Source of the DNA: Bacteriovoracaceae bacterium
GTDB taxonomy: Bacteria; Bdellovibrionota; Bacteriovoracia; Bacteriovoracales; Bacteriovoracaceae
Length of the DNA: 45,197 nt
Direction of reading: 5' to 3'
NCBI GenBank assembly: GCA_947461175.1
Contig: CANHIY010000007.1
Location: 1-45,197 of the forward strand
Shown here in pieces: positions 16,838-25,784 of the stretch; positions within the stretch are counted from its first letter, which is position 1; each line of letters opens with the position of its first letter. The notes under the pieces are model-generated. The model was not told the DNA's origin and made no database searches. It saw only the letters and a program-made list of their open reading frames with translations. The position numbers were made by a program, and so were the translations under genes.

Positions 16838-19177
16838 ATGATAAGTCAAAATTTAGAACAAATATTAAATAAGGCCATTAAAAAAGCGAATGAGAAAAAA
16901 CACGAATTTCTTACCTTGGAAAATGTGTTGTTCGCAATGCTTGAGGATGAAGATGTTGTAGAGGTTTTGATTGATTGTGGTGCCAACATGGGGGACCTCA
17001 AAAAAGACCTGTCTGGTTTTCTAGAAGAAGATTCAAATTTTTCGATCCTTACTCAAGAAGAGATTGAAAATCTCAACAGAAAGCAATTTGGAAATGATCA
17101 ACTCAGAGAAATTGCTCGAGAGAATGGTATTTCGTATCAGCCAGAAATTTCTTTAAGTCTTCAAAGAGTAATTCAAAGAGCAGCTATTCACATTCAGAGT
17201 TCAGGCAAAAAATCTATACAGGCCATCAACCTACTTGTTGCCATGTTCTCTGAAAAAGAATCACATGCGACCTATTTTCTTGAAAAACAAGGTGTCACTA
17301 GAATTGATGTGGTGGAAAAAATTGCACACACCTCCGACAAATCTGCCAACCGACATGAAGACCCTTCAGTGGAACCACCGGGAGAGACTTTTAAGCGCGA
17401 AGAAAAGTTTGAGAAAGCTTTGAATGAATTCACAACCAATCTTAATGAACTTGCTCGTAAGGGGAAAATTGATCCAATCATAGGAAGAGAGGAAGAAATT
17501 CAAAGGATTATCCAAATATTAAGCCGACGCCGTAAAAACAACCCTATTCTTGTGGGTGATTCTGGAGTTGGGAAAACTGCTATTGCCGAAGGATTGGCGA
17601 AGGCGATTGTTGAACACCGGGTTCCTCAATCACTTAGTAAAACAACTGTCTACTCCCTGGACATGGCCTCTCTTTTGGCAGGAACAAAATTCAGAGGGGA
17701 TTTTGAGGAGCGCTTAAAAGTTGTTCTACAGGCGTTGGAAAAACAGAATGAGGCGACGGGTTCGATTCTTTTTATTGATGAAATCCATACTATCATTGGA
17801 GCAGGTGCAACTTCCGGGGGAAGTCTTGATGCCTCTAATCTGTTAAAGCCCGCCCTGTCAAAAGGTCAGGTCCGTTGCATGGGTTCTACTACCTTTGAGG
17901 AGTACCGAAAGTATTTTGAGAAGGATCAGGCCCTGAACCGCCGTTTTCAGAAAGTGGATGTACTTGAACCCTCTCTTGAGGATGCGGTTAAGATTTTAAC
18001 TGGCTTGAAGTCAAAATTTGAGGAACATCATCACGTAAAGTATCCCGACAATGTCATTAGAGCTGCAGTAGAACTTTCTCATAAGCATGTTTCTGACAGA
18101 AAACTTCCTGATAAAGCAATTGATGTCATCGATGAGGTTGGTGCTTATCTGAGGTTAAAACCGGAGACAAAACCTGAGGCTGAGGTGACATTAGAGGACG
18201 TGGAAATGATTGTGGCAAAAATTGCCCGCATTCCGCAAAAGTCTATTTCTTTAAATGAAAAAGAAAAGCTTCGGTTTTTGGAAAGAGACCTCAAGATGAT
18301 GATTTATGGCCAGAATCAGGCCATCGAAAAAGTCTCCAGTGCCATCATGCTTTCAAGGTCCGGGCTTGGTCATACTGACAAACCCATAGCCAGTTTTCTT
18401 TTTACTGGACCTACGGGAGTAGGAAAAACTGAGCTCGCCAAACAACTGGCACATATAATGGGCATTAATTTTATCCGTATTGATATGTCGGAGTTTATGG
18501 AAAAACATACTGTTTCAAAACTTATCGGAGCTCCTCCAGGGTACGTGGGGTTTGAACAGGGAGGAATTTTAACTGATGCAATTCATAAAACTCCCTATTC
18601 TGTTCTTCTTTTAGATGAAATTGAAAAGGCCCATCCTGACGTTTTTAACATCCTTCTCCAGGTTATGGATCATGGTGCACTGACCGATTCTAATGGACGA
18701 ACTTCAGATTTTAGAAATGTTATTTTAATTATGACTTCAAACGCTGGTGCAAAGGAGATGGAGGCAGGATCTATTGGTTTGGGAGGTAAAGTGTCAGGAA
18801 CTGAGCTTAATTCTACCAAGAGAGATCAGGCCATTAAAAACTTTTTCACCCCAGAGTTCCGCAATCGTCTCGATGCCGTCATTGGATTTAATAAACTTAA
18901 CCACAACAACATTGAGATGGTTGTTAATAAGTTCTTGATGGAGCTTGAAAATCAGTTGGTGCAGAAAAAAGTTGAGCTTGAGGTCTCATCCGCCGCCAAA
19001 GATTGGATTTCCAGAAATGGGTATGATGATAAATTAGGAGCAAGACCATTATCTCGACTCATTGATGATAAAATAAAGAAGCCATTGGCCCACGAGATCC
19101 TGTTTGGAAAACTAGAAAGCGGTGGAAAAGTTATGGTTGATGTTAAAAATGATGGCCTGGATTTCACTTTTTCCTAA
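16838..19177 (+). CDS. clpA: ATP-dependent Clp protease ATP-binding subunit ClpA
   Basis: ClpA is the hexameric unfoldase that feeds ClpP. The N-terminal Clp-N repeat domain (about residues 1-145) is followed by AAA+ module 1, with Walker A GDSGVGKT and Walker B '[12 protein letters not shown]'. Module 2 has Walker A GPTGVGKT, '[15 protein letters not shown]' and a sensor/arginine-finger region. There is no long ClpB-type middle coiled coil, which separates it from ClpB. The ClpP-docking IGL loop is present as GSIGLGGK. Length (779 aa) is normal. An upstream clpS and a GAGAGAGG SD complete the picture. clpP itself is not in the window. Confidence 0.96.
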   Translation: MISQNLEQILNKAIKKANEKKHEFLTLENVLFAMLEDEDVVEVLIDCGANMGDLKKDLSGFLEEDSNFSILTQEEIENLNRKQFGNDQLREIARENGISYQPEISLSLQRVIQRAAIHIQSSGKKSIQAINLLVAMFSEKESHATYFLEKQGVTRIDVVEKIAHTSDKSANRHEDPSVEPPGETFKREEKFEKALNEFTTNLNELARKGKIDPIIGREEEIQRIIQILSRRRKNNPILVGDSGVGKTAIAEGLAKAIVEHRVPQSLSKTTVYSLDMASLLAGTKFRGDFEERLKVVLQALEKQNEATGSILFIDEIHTIIGAGATSGGSLDASNLLKPALSKGQVRCMGSTTFEEYRKYFEKDQALNRRFQKVDVLEPSLEDAVKILTGLKSKFEEHHHVKYPDNVIRAAVELSHKHVSDRKLPDKAIDVIDEVGAYLRLKPETKPEAEVTLEDVEMIVAKIARIPQKSISLNEKEKLRFLERDLKMMIYGQNQAIEKVSSAIMLSRSGLGHTDKPIASFLFTGPTGVGKTELAKQLAHIMGINFIRIDMSEFMEKHTVSKLIGAPPGYVGFEQGGILTDAIHKTPYSVLLLDEIEKAHPDVFNILLQVMDHGALTDSNGRTSDFRNVILIMTSNAGAKEMEAGSIGLGGKVSGTELNSTKRDQAIKNFFTPEFRNRLDAVIGFNKLNHNNIEMVVNKFLMELENQLVQKKVELEVSSAAKDWISRNGYDDKLGARPLSRLIDDKIKKPLAHEILFGKLESGGKVMVDVKNDGLDFTFS

Positions 19178-19200
19178 ATAATTTTCTGAATACTTCCGAT

Positions 19201-19258
19201 CCTCATGCAAACAATTTGATCTTTATTCAAATCTATGCATGAGGTTCAAAAAAACCTC
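19201..19258 (+). promoter_or_regulatory. Two overlapping, mutually exclusive hairpins in the clpA to H1-like gap
   Basis: CCTCATGCA (19201-19209) pairs with TGCATGAGG (19236-19244); the loop contains a further ATTTGA/TCAAAT pairing. The last four bases of the right arm (GAGG) also begin a second hairpin, GAGGTT (19241-19246) with AACCTC (19253-19258). Both cannot form fully at once. No T-tract follows, so this is not a standard terminator. It may be an mRNA 3' end of clpA or part of a leader for the next gene. Confidence 0.4.
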
Positions 19259-19401
19259 TTCTTAAAGATTATTGGAAAAAAAATAGATCAATTTGACTAA
19301 AACTTTTATTTTTTGTTTGCGTTAGATCGAAAATCTGATTAAGCTTTAAATAATAAAGGTCAAATACTAGTGTTTAACCAACTATTTCCTGGGAGGAAAT
19401 T

Positions 19402-19503
19402 ATGGCTAAGAAAGCAGCAAAGAAAGCTACAAAGAAAGTAGCAAAGAAAGCAACTAAGAAAGTAGCTAAGAAAGCTACAAAGAAAGCTTCTAAGAAGAAG
19501 TAA
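19402..19503 (+). CDS. 33-residue histone-H1-like lysine/alanine repeat protein
   Basis: The open frame encodes 33 residues, 17 of them Lys, in strict x-x-K-K periodicity (AAKK, ATKK, VAKK and so on). It has no acidic or aromatic residues. The sequence resembles the basic C-terminal tails of histone H1, Hc1/Hc2 of Chlamydia and BpH1 of Bordetella, which bind DNA without specific sequence. A near-ideal SD (GGGAGGAAAT) precedes the ATG, and a strong terminator follows directly. The unit is therefore a free-standing, probably well-expressed gene rather than a fragment. The DNA is a run of near-identical 12-base units that could change number by slippage. Nucleoid compaction or RNA binding are the likely roles; neither is shown here. 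Confidence 0.85.
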   Translation: MAKKAAKKATKKVAKKATKKVAKKATKKASKKK

Positions 19504-19514
19504 TTCTTCTTGCT

Positions 19515-19544
19515 AAAAAGCCCTCGAAAGAGGGCTTTTTTTTT
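19515..19544 (+). terminator. Rho-independent terminator of the H1-like gene
   Basis: Stem AGCCCTC/GAGGGCT with a GAAA loop, flanked by A5 upstream and T8 downstream. It starts 12 bases after the stop codon. Confidence 0.95.
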
Positions 19545-19650
19545 GTCTTCTCAGTTAAATCCTCAACGTAAACTTCACTCTACATAACTTGGTATTTTTG
19601 GACTCGGACCCTGAACTCTCTATGGTGATGGGTATAAGTAATCACTTTTG

Positions 19651-20982
19651 TTACTTATCTTTTCTGTTCTTAATTCTTCCCATGAATGGTCTTGAAAGTA
19701 GGGATAAGGGTGATCTTCCGGAAGATAACCAGTTAAAGCCAATCAGCTTTGGGATCTGGCCCTTAAAGTTTGTCTGAGGGGCAAAAACTACAACCATAAG
19801 TCTGATAAGAGTTGAGGCCGCAAACAGGGTGAGGTACTCATCCCACGGACCAGGTAATATTTTCATAAAAAATGCACCAAGAAGTGAGCCCAAAAACATC
19901 CCAGTGGTGTTAAGAAGGGTAATGTAAGTAAGAGCACTGGTTCTCTCCTTATCCTCAATTTTCTGATAATAAAGAAGGAGAGTAGAGAGTTCGAAGGCAG
20001 CCCAGTAACAACCCGACACAAACTCAATCAATGAAATCCACCAGAAATTTTGAGAAACCGTCCATAAAAGTGGAGTGGTTGAGATTCCTACAGTCCCAAT
20101 CAATAAAAGATGTTCGACGTGTCTTTGTTTTGCCCTCTCCTGAATGATTTTAAACATGAAGACCCTTCCAAAATAAGAAAGGGAGGTAATAATCATAAAT
20201 TCCAGATAGTTGAACTTAAGTTTTCCCAACATATAGGGATTAAAGTAAGGGGCAGAAAAGTGAACGGTAACATAAAAGAGGAAAAGAAAAGTGATGAGTT
20301 TTCCCTGATCGCTCCCTTTAAGTTTTTTTACAAAATCTCTTAGACGCACTCTCTTTTCAGAGCCCGGGGCAAGATCATAATCATTGTGATTAAATTTGAT
20401 TTCATAAATAGACATGCATTTTAAAAGAAACCCGAAAAAGAAAATGAAAACGTAAACCGTAAGCTCAAGGCCCTTGTCTTTGGCCCAATAAAGAGCAACA
20501 CCACTTCCTATGAGGCCCAAAAAAACTGAAAACTGGGCAAACTGATTCCGGATCGAAAAAAATTTCAGACGAAAAGGAGTTGGAACAGTGTGACCCATGA
20601 GTCTGTTCCAGGGAGGATTGAGAGAAAGAAGGCTCGCCCAATAGACGGCGAGAATTCCTATAATCAGAGAAGGTGAGCTCCAGTGAAAGGTTGCTGCCCC
20701 AAGGAGTGGAATAAGGGAGAGAGCTTGTAGTGACAGAAACATGATCATTCTTTTTTTTAAAGAATATTGAGTAAAAAAGCTCCTGATACTAAAGAGTTGG
20801 AAGAGAACACCGATAAATTGTGGAATAACGGTTCCAATCCCTGCTGTGACTTCAGAAATTCCTAAAGCGAGCATGAAAGCTGCAAAATAACTTTCTGCCA
20901 TTCCAATGTTTAAATTTGTGTAGATGGCATCTCTAAAGGAGGATCGGATGTGTTTTTTTGCTGGAACAGCTATTTTGCTCAT
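19651..20982 (-). CDS. MFS-type multi-pass membrane transporter
   Basis: A 443-residue integral membrane protein with about 12 hydrophobic segments and a central hydrophilic loop (about residues 190-225) between two halves, the major facilitator layout. The segment 'HTVPTPFRLKFFSIRNQF' between helices 4 and 5 and the 'RLRDFVKKLKG' loop are basic, consistent with cytoplasmic exposure. The substrate cannot be read. The start 'MSKIAVPAKKHIRSSFRDA' gives a basic cytoplasmic N-terminus. It is transcribed alone and diverges from the DUF502 gene at 21041, with a 58-base gap that must hold both promoters. Confidence 0.8.
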   Translation of the reverse strand: MSKIAVPAKKHIRSSFRDAIYTNLNIGMAESYFAAFMLALGISEVTAGIGTVIPQFIGVLFQLFSIRSFFTQYSLKKRMIMFLSLQALSLIPLLGAATFHWSSPSLIIGILAVYWASLLSLNPPWNRLMGHTVPTPFRLKFFSIRNQFAQFSVFLGLIGSGVALYWAKDKGLELTVYVFIFFFGFLLKCMSIYEIKFNHNDYDLAPGSEKRVRLRDFVKKLKGSDQGKLITFLFLFYVTVHFSAPYFNPYMLGKLKFNYLEFMIITSLSYFGRVFMFKIIQERAKQRHVEHLLLIGTVGISTTPLLWTVSQNFWWISLIEFVSGCYWAAFELSTLLLYYQKIEDKERTSALTYITLLNTTGMFLGSLLGAFFMKILPGPWDEYLTLFAASTLIRLMVVVFAPQTNFKGQIPKLIGFNWLSSGRSPLSLLSRPFMGRIKNRKDK

Positions 20983-21040
20983 TGAGCGTGCCTATGCTAT
21001 GTTATTGTTAAATTAAAGAATATCGGAAAAAAACATCTTC

Positions 21041-21640
21041 ATGAAATATATTAATCAAATTTTTTTTAAAGGCCTCATTCTTGTTTTGCCCATAACTTTG
21101 ACTTTTTATCTTCTTATTTGGGCAAGTTACAAAGTGGAGTCCTTGTTTGGGGATGTCATTGAAAAGCTTATTGGAAAAGTGCTCTATATTCCTGGTCTCG
21201 GTATTTTAGTTACACTGTTTTTTATCTTTCTTGTGGGCCTACTGGTAGATAATTATATCACTGGCAGATTTTTCTCCTGGCTCACCAATGCTCTTGAAAA
21301 AGTTCCCCTGATTAAAGTGATTTATAACCCACTTAAAGACCTCATGGCCCTCATACCAGGACGAAGCTCAAATGAGAACAAGCCTCAGAGAGTTGTATTG
21401 GTGCCCTTGGAAGGTCTGGGTGTACAGACTCTTGGACTTGTGACCAGAGAAGAACTTGAAGAACTCGGCGATTCACATTGTGGGTCTAATCTCATTTCAG
21501 TTTATGTTCCCTTAAGCTACATGCTTGGTGGAATTACTTTTTTGATTGAAAAAGATAAGGTTAAAAAAGTTGATATTCCGGTTGAGCAAGCCTTAAAACT
21601 TTCTGTCACTGCATGGATTAAGGCAAAAGACAAAGAGTGA
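21041..21640 (+). CDS. DUF502-family membrane protein
   Basis: The family signature is visible: a first membrane helix with 'GLILVLPITLTFYLLIW', a second with 'IPGLGILVTLFFIFLVGLL', then 'RFFSWLTNALEKVPLIKVIYNPLK' and a soluble part starting 'RVVLVPLEGLGVQTLGLVT'. DUF502 proteins are two-helix inner-membrane proteins of unknown function, found widely in Proteobacteria and cyanobacteria. At 199 residues it has the normal length. The next gene starts inside its stop codon (GTGA overlap), so the two are co-translated. Confidence 0.85.
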   Translation: MKYINQIFFKGLILVLPITLTFYLLIWASYKVESLFGDVIEKLIGKVLYIPGLGILVTLFFIFLVGLLVDNYITGRFFSWLTNALEKVPLIKVIYNPLKDLMALIPGRSSNENKPQRVVLVPLEGLGVQTLGLVTREELEELGDSHCGSNLISVYVPLSYMLGGITFLIEKDKVKKVDIPVEQALKLSVTAWIKAKDKE

Positions 21641-22278
21641 ATTGTCCCCTTTGTTTTTCAAGTCATCACAGGGTTTTTGAAATTGATCAAAAAAGGTCTT
21701 ATCTTCTTTGTCAACATTGTTCTCTAGTCTTTGTTCCACGTGATCAATTGATAAATGATGAAGACGAAAAAAAACGTTATGAACTTCATGATAATTCTGA
21801 GACGAATTTTGATTATAAAAACTATCTCGAAAACACGGCCCATCTCGTTCATTCTTTCCTGAAAAAAGGCTCCACAGGTTTAGATTTTGGTTGTGGCATA
21901 ACCCGCATTCTTGAGAACTCTCTTAAAGAAAAAGGTCATGAAGTCTTCTCCTATGACAAATTTTTTCTTCCAGATGATTCTGTTTTTGAAAATAATTATG
22001 ATTTCATTATTTTATCGGAAGTTATTGAGCACTTAAAAAAACCATTTGAGGACTTGATGAGGTTGACACCGTTGCTCCATGAAGACGGATTAATTTTTGT
22101 TAAAACTAAACTAAGGCCCGAGAATCCAGAGAAGTTTAAAAATTGGTTTTATAAACGAGATGTCACCCACGTTCAGTTTTTCTCCGATTGCTCATTTGAA
22201 CACCTGAGCAATACTCTTCAGCTCACAAAGGCCATTCAGATTGATCGGGATCTTTTTTTATTCAGAAATAACAGATGA
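21637..22278 (+). CDS. SAM-dependent methyltransferase with N-terminal zinc-ribbon-like motif
   Basis: The 213-residue protein opens with a CxxC...CxxC pair (MNCPLC and LLCQHC, about 22 residues apart), a small zinc ribbon. A class I methyltransferase fold follows: the SAM-binding glycine motif is 'GLDFGCGITRIL' and the acidic strand motif is 'YDFIILSEVIEHLKKP'. It belongs broadly to the Methyltransf_23 type; the acceptor is unknown. The GTG start overlaps the DUF502 stop by four bases. The 3' end overlaps the convergent dCMP-deaminase-like gene by 21 bases. Confidence 0.78.
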   Translation: MNCPLCFSSHHRVFEIDQKRSYLLCQHCSLVFVPRDQLINDEDEKKRYELHDNSETNFDYKNYLENTAHLVHSFLKKGSTGLDFGCGITRILENSLKEKGHEVFSYDKFFLPDDSVFENNYDFIILSEVIEHLKKPFEDLMRLTPLLHEDGLIFVKTKLRPENPEKFKNWFYKRDVTHVQFFSDCSFEHLSNTLQLTKAIQIDRDLFLFRNNR

Positions 22279-22788
22279 GAAGTAGTTTGAAAGGTCAGTA
22301 AAAATTTCGCGGCGAAGATTCAATCCTCTGTATTTGATACCAGTCATATCGAAAATTTGCTTAGAAATTCTATTTTCAATAGAGTCAGAATACTTATCTG
22401 ACAGATAAATAATTTCCTTCACCCTTACAGTGGCAATCATTTTGGCACATTCATGGCATGGAAAAAGAGTCACATAACATTTTGAATGGGAGAGGTCTGA
22501 TTTCGCATGAAGGATAGCATTGGCCTCAGAGTGCACAACATAAGCATATTTCTGCTGTTGCAAGGGAAGGGTTTTATCGTTACTCCAGGGAGTTTTGGTT
22601 TCATCAATTCCTGCGATCTGACCATTATATCCCATTGAGAGTTGATGATTATTATCATCTACAAACACACACCCAACTTTCGTATTTGGATCTTTACTCC
22701 GAAAGGACGCCATAATTGCTTGAAGCATGAAGTATTCATCCCAATTGATTCGGGAAGAAACGGGGTTAAATGGTTTTTCTTGTTCCAT
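22258..22788 (-). CDS. dCMP/cytidine deaminase-family zinc enzyme
   Basis: A CMP/dCMP deaminase-fold protein of about 176 residues. The zinc ligands and catalytic Glu are present as HSEAN (H-x-E) and PCHECAK (P-C-x2-C). The N-terminal 'WDEYFMLQAIMASFRSKDPNTKVGCVFVDD' and 'GYNG' are typical of dCMP deaminase/ComEB, the enzyme that makes dUMP for thymidylate synthesis. I place the start at ATG 22788. The longer frame to TTG 22857 adds 23 residues encoded across a perfect hairpin, and the added residues do not match the family. The substrate (dCMP or another cytosine compound) is inferred from resemblance. Confidence 0.85.
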   Translation of the reverse strand: MEQEKPFNPVSSRINWDEYFMLQAIMASFRSKDPNTKVGCVFVDDNNHQLSMGYNGQIAGIDETKTPWSNDKTLPLQQQKYAYVVHSEANAILHAKSDLSHSKCYVTLFPCHECAKMIATVRVKEIIYLSDKYSDSIENRISKQIFDMTGIKYRGLNLRREIFTDLSNYFSSVISE

Positions 22789-22827
22789 ATTTATATGGCC
22801 TTTCTCACAAAAAAATCTAAACTTTTT

Positions 22828-22845
22828 AGATACTTCGGAGTATCT
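22828..22845. promoter_or_regulatory. Perfect 7-bp inverted repeat in a divergent promoter region
   Basis: AGATACT/AGTATCT with a TCGG loop lies in the 95-base gap between the divergent deaminase-like gene and the rhodanese-like gene. There is no T-tract on either strand, so an operator or RNA hairpin is more likely than a terminator. Confidence 0.4.
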
Positions 22846-22883
22846 TTGAAGGGTCAAAAACTGTCAATCAAGGTGTTAATGTT

Positions 22884-23204
22884 ATGAAATATGAAATCCC
22901 TAGAGAAGCTTTTAAGCAACGTTTAGAAGAGCGCATGAATTTCGTCTTTGTTGATCTTCTTCCAGCTGAGAAAACCCCAGTGAAGTTTGAAAATGTCGTC
23001 CATATCAGTTATGATTCACAATTCAAAACGCAGTTCTCTTCCCAGTTTCCCAATAAAAATCAAAATATTGTCATCTATAGTCTTGATAAAAATGATATCT
23101 CACCTTCTAAAGCTGCAGATGAGCTTGCTGAATTGGGCTATAATTTTGTCTACTACTACATGGGTTCATCCGAGGATGAAGTGCTGGATAAAGGTTTAAA
23201 TTAA
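22884..23204 (+). CDS. Rhodanese-like domain protein lacking the catalytic cysteine
   Basis: The 106-residue protein follows the single-domain rhodanese plan: 'FVFVDLLPAEKTPVKFENVVHI', then 'NIVIYSLDKNDISPSKAADELAELGYNFVYYYMGS' split only by loop residues. In active rhodaneses the strand before the active loop ends in V-x-Y-C. Here the Cys is Ser (VIYS), and the protein has no Cys at all. The S/A-AxxL-x-x-x-GY motif after the loop is well preserved. It is therefore probably a non-catalytic binding or regulatory domain. Its stop shares a TTAA with the stop of the convergent gene. Confidence 0.68.
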   Translation: MKYEIPREAFKQRLEERMNFVFVDLLPAEKTPVKFENVVHISYDSQFKTQFSSQFPNKNQNIVIYSLDKNDISPSKAADELAELGYNFVYYYMGSSEDEVLDKGLN

Positions 23205-23524
23205 AAAAACCTCACAAACCTGCAGTGGATGTTTGCCCATCCACCTACAAATGGGTCTAATGGGGTTGTTTGAACATAAGCAAATCTGTTAGATCCCATG
23301 GGAAGAAACTGTTCAATAAAAAAGGCATTTAAGATTCCGCCATACATGGTTTGACCAAAGACCTGTCCATTACAGATAATCGGCTCATAAAACGGATTAT
23401 AGACTTCTGCTGAAATCTGCCCAGGTAAAACCATAACGTTTGTGCGGCCTGGAAACCACTGGGCCCTGGCAGAAAATGAAAAGCTCATGGTCATAAAAAG
23501 GGCGACCATCAATTTTAATTTCAT
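23201..23524 (-). CDS. Small secreted hypothetical protein
   Basis: No family recognised. The 107-residue product has a signal peptide (MKLKLMVALFMTMSFSFSARA, cleavage before QWFPG). The mature protein of about 86 residues is rich in aromatic residues, with two Cys (in 'IICNG' and 'IHCRF') that could form one disulfide. An exported periplasmic or surface protein is the safest reading. It ends tail-to-tail with the rhodanese-like gene, overlapping by four bases. Confidence 0.68.
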   Translation of the reverse strand: MKLKLMVALFMTMSFSFSARAQWFPGRTNVMVLPGQISAEVYNPFYEPIICNGQVFGQTMYGGILNAFFIEQFLPMGSNRFAYVQTTPLDPFVGGWANIHCRFVRFF

Positions 23525-23672
23525 AAAACACTCCCCAATAGCAAAAATTTAAAGTCTTATAATAATCGTTAGAGCGCAATGTCAAGGTATAGTCTTGCTG
23601 ACATATATGAGGATCTTCGATAATTAATAGATAACTCTACCTATCACACTTGAATTATAGGAACTCCCCTCT

Positions 23673-25124
23673 ATGGAAACACCAGAATTTTATCCCCGTG
23701 AACCCCAAAAGCTATGGTCCTATTTTCATCACTTAACTCAGCTTCCTCGACCCTCAAAAAGGGAGGAGAAGGTCAGAGAATTTATTCTTTTAGAGGCCCA
23801 TAAATATGGGCACCCTACCCATGTAGATAACGTGGGAAATATCATTGTTTATGTGCCGGGAAGTCCTGGTTATGAAAATCACGAAACAGTGATCATACAA
23901 AATCACATGGATATGGTTACAGATGCCACCCCTGATCGAGTGATTAATTTTTTAACGGATCCTATTATTACCCTGAGGGAGGGAGAGTGGATAAAGGCAG
24001 ACAGGACAACACTTGGTGCAGATAATGGAATTGGTTGTGCTGCAGCTCTTGCTCTCATGAGTGATTCCTCCATTACTCATCCTCCTTTGGAACTGCTTTT
24101 TACAGTTGATGAGGAGACTGGTCTTAAAGGTGCATGGGGTGTAGAGGGGGAAAAGCTAACTGGTAAAAAGATGCTTAATCTTGATACAGAGGAGTGGGGA
24201 AGCTTCTATATTGGCTGTGCAGGCGGGATTGATTACGAATTTAAGCGTAAAGTTCTCATGATTCCCTCACAGATAGAGGGATCTTTTTATAAGCTAAAGG
24301 TGGGGGGTCTTCTTGGAGGACATTCCGGGATTGATATTCATGAGCAAAGAGGAAATGCGGTCAAGTTTTTGATGGAATGGTTGAACGCTTTGCCTGTAGG
24401 GAGCTTTGAGCTTGTAGAATGGAGAGGGGGAAAGGCCCACAATATTATACCGAGAGATGCTTTTGCCCTTGTAAAACTTAGTTCCGAAGAAGTGGCCCAT
24501 GGGGTGAAGTTTAAACTTCTGGAGAGATGGAAATCATTTTTACCGCAAAATGATCAGTCTCTTTTTCTTTCCGTGGAAAAGTTAGAAACCTCTTACGAGG
24601 AAGTGATTGATCCTCAACATTTGAGGAGGATACAGGATTTCCTCTTGGCCTTCCCCCACGGTGCACATGCCTATGATCTTTCTAGTTCAAGAGAACTCGT
24701 CTCACTTAGTAATAATCTAGCGATTTCTCTTCTTGTAAAAGGACAATTCTATCTTCAGAGTTCTCTGAGGTTTTTTGATAGAGGAGAGTGCATTGGGTTA
24801 GAAAATCAGATCACCTCTCTTGCTCGAGGGTTTGATATGGACTTTATTAAGAACGGAGAATATCCCAGCTGGAAGCCTGTTCGTGAGAACAAACTCCTGG
24901 ATCTTGTGTCTGAAAAGTACGAAAGTTTGTATAACCATAAGGCAAAAATTACGGCCATACATGCTGGTTTAGAGTGTGGGATACTGAGGGAAAAAATAGG
25001 TCCTATTGATGTTGTTTCATTTGGACCCACCATTATGGGTGCTCATTCTCCTCAGGAAAGAGTAAACATCCACTCTGTTGGGACCTTTTGGCATCTCTTA
25101 TTGGAAGTACTAAAATCTTTATAA
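23673..25124 (+). CDS. pepD: Aminoacyl-histidine dipeptidase (PepD, peptidase M20)
   Basis: PepD cleaves Xaa-His and related dipeptides using two metal ions. Visible active-site elements are 'IIQNHMDMV' (metal His and Asp), '[17 protein letters not shown]' (bridging Asp), '[15 protein letters not shown]' (catalytic Glu pair), 'NLDTEEWG', and the C-terminal '[13 protein letters not shown]' and '[16 protein letters not shown]' (last metal His). The N-terminal '[24 protein letters not shown]' is typical of PepD. At 483 residues it is the usual size. No signal peptide is seen, so it is cytoplasmic. It begins a short co-directional run with the membrane protein 13 bases downstream. Confidence 0.93.
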   Translation: METPEFYPREPQKLWSYFHHLTQLPRPSKREEKVREFILLEAHKYGHPTHVDNVGNIIVYVPGSPGYENHETVIIQNHMDMVTDATPDRVINFLTDPIITLREGEWIKADRTTLGADNGIGCAAALALMSDSSITHPPLELLFTVDEETGLKGAWGVEGEKLTGKKMLNLDTEEWGSFYIGCAGGIDYEFKRKVLMIPSQIEGSFYKLKVGGLLGGHSGIDIHEQRGNAVKFLMEWLNALPVGSFELVEWRGGKAHNIIPRDAFALVKLSSEEVAHGVKFKLLERWKSFLPQNDQSLFLSVEKLETSYEEVIDPQHLRRIQDFLLAFPHGAHAYDLSSSRELVSLSNNLAISLLVKGQFYLQSSLRFFDRGECIGLENQITSLARGFDMDFIKNGEYPSWKPVRENKLLDLVSEKYESLYNHKAKITAIHAGLECGILREKIGPIDVVSFGPTIMGAHSPQERVNIHSVGTFWHLLLEVLKSL

Positions 25125-25137
25125 AGGAGTATTTACC

Positions 25138-25485
25138 GTGATTTCTTACGAAAATTACAAGATCATCCATCTCACTTCGATCATGATCCTTTTCACCGGA
25201 CTTGCTATTAGTTTTTATGGTCATTCTTTCAAGCACATTAAAATTTTAACGGGTATCGCGACTCTTTTCACATTGGTGGCGGGGATGGGACTCATGGCCA
25301 GACTTGGTATTGGACATGGAACTGAATGGCCCCTTTGGATCAAAGTAAAAATGATCATTTGGTTGATCGTTGGAGTGGGTGGGGCCATTGTGGCGAGACG
25401 TTTTCCAAAATTTGGGAAAATAGCGTATTTTCTATCTTTGATTCTTTTTGTGATTGCCTCTTTAGTAGCTAATTATAAATACTAG
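25138..25485 (+). CDS. Small four-helix membrane protein (SirB-like topology)
   Basis: The 115-residue protein begins at GTG behind an AAAGGAG SD. Four hydrophobic segments of about 20 residues each fill almost the whole chain. A conserved-looking central part, '[23 protein letters not shown]', is split by the third helix. This layout resembles SirB-type or similar small membrane proteins of unknown function, but I cannot confirm the family. It lies 13 bases after pepD and is followed by a terminator, so pepD and this gene probably share a transcript. Confidence 0.68.
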   Translation: MISYENYKIIHLTSIMILFTGLAISFYGHSFKHIKILTGIATLFTLVAGMGLMARLGIGHGTEWPLWIKVKMIIWLIVGVGGAIVARRFPKFGKIAYFLSLILFVIASLVANYKY

Positions 25486-25490
25486 TCTGT

Positions 25491-25516
25491 GGGGGCAAGT
25501 CCCCCTTTTTCTTTTT
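25491..25516 (+). terminator. Rho-independent terminator
   Basis: GGGGG, a CAAGT loop, CCCCC, then T5-C-T5. It starts 6 bases after the stop of the small membrane protein gene. Confidence 0.85.
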
Positions 25517-25553
25517 CCTTTTCAATTCTTTTTATTGGTTCCAGAATATAATT

Positions 25554-25772
25554 ATGGATTTTTTATTTGAGCTTTTAAGCCTGTTGGTCTTTGTTTATGT
25601 GATCATTAGCTTTTTTCCTGAGCTTCGTGATCACCCTTGGGCACGTGAGTTGAACAAAGTCATGGAGACGGTATTAAAACCAATTAGAGATGTACTGCCA
25701 AAAGATATGCCTTTGGATCCAAGTCCCATGATTCTGATCATGCTGATTCAAATGTTAAAAATGTTATTTTAA
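25554..25772 (+). CDS. YggT-family membrane protein
   Basis: The 72-residue protein carries the YggT pattern: a hydrophobic N-terminal helix (MDFLFELLSLLVFVYVIISF), the amphipathic linker 'ELNKVMETVLKPIRDVLP', the D-x-S-P motif as 'LDPSPMI', and a second hydrophobic helix. YggT proteins are small inner-membrane proteins, in some bacteria linked to osmotic or envelope stress and to division-gene clusters. It is shorter than many relatives because it carries only one YggT unit. The next gene begins 12 bases downstream. Confidence 0.8.
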   Translation: MDFLFELLSLLVFVYVIISFFPELRDHPWARELNKVMETVLKPIRDVLPKDMPLDPSPMILIMLIQMLKMLF

Positions 25773-25784
25773 AAGGGGATGCTC

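Noticed and set aside
19201-19258. Ordinary Rho-independent terminator of clpA
   Set aside because: The hairpins are good, but an A-rich rather than T-rich stretch follows on the coding strand.
22789-22857. N-terminal 23-residue extension of the dCMP-deaminase-like protein from TTG 22857
   Set aside because: The segment spans a perfect hairpin and has no family match. ATG 22788 gives a normal deaminase N-terminus.
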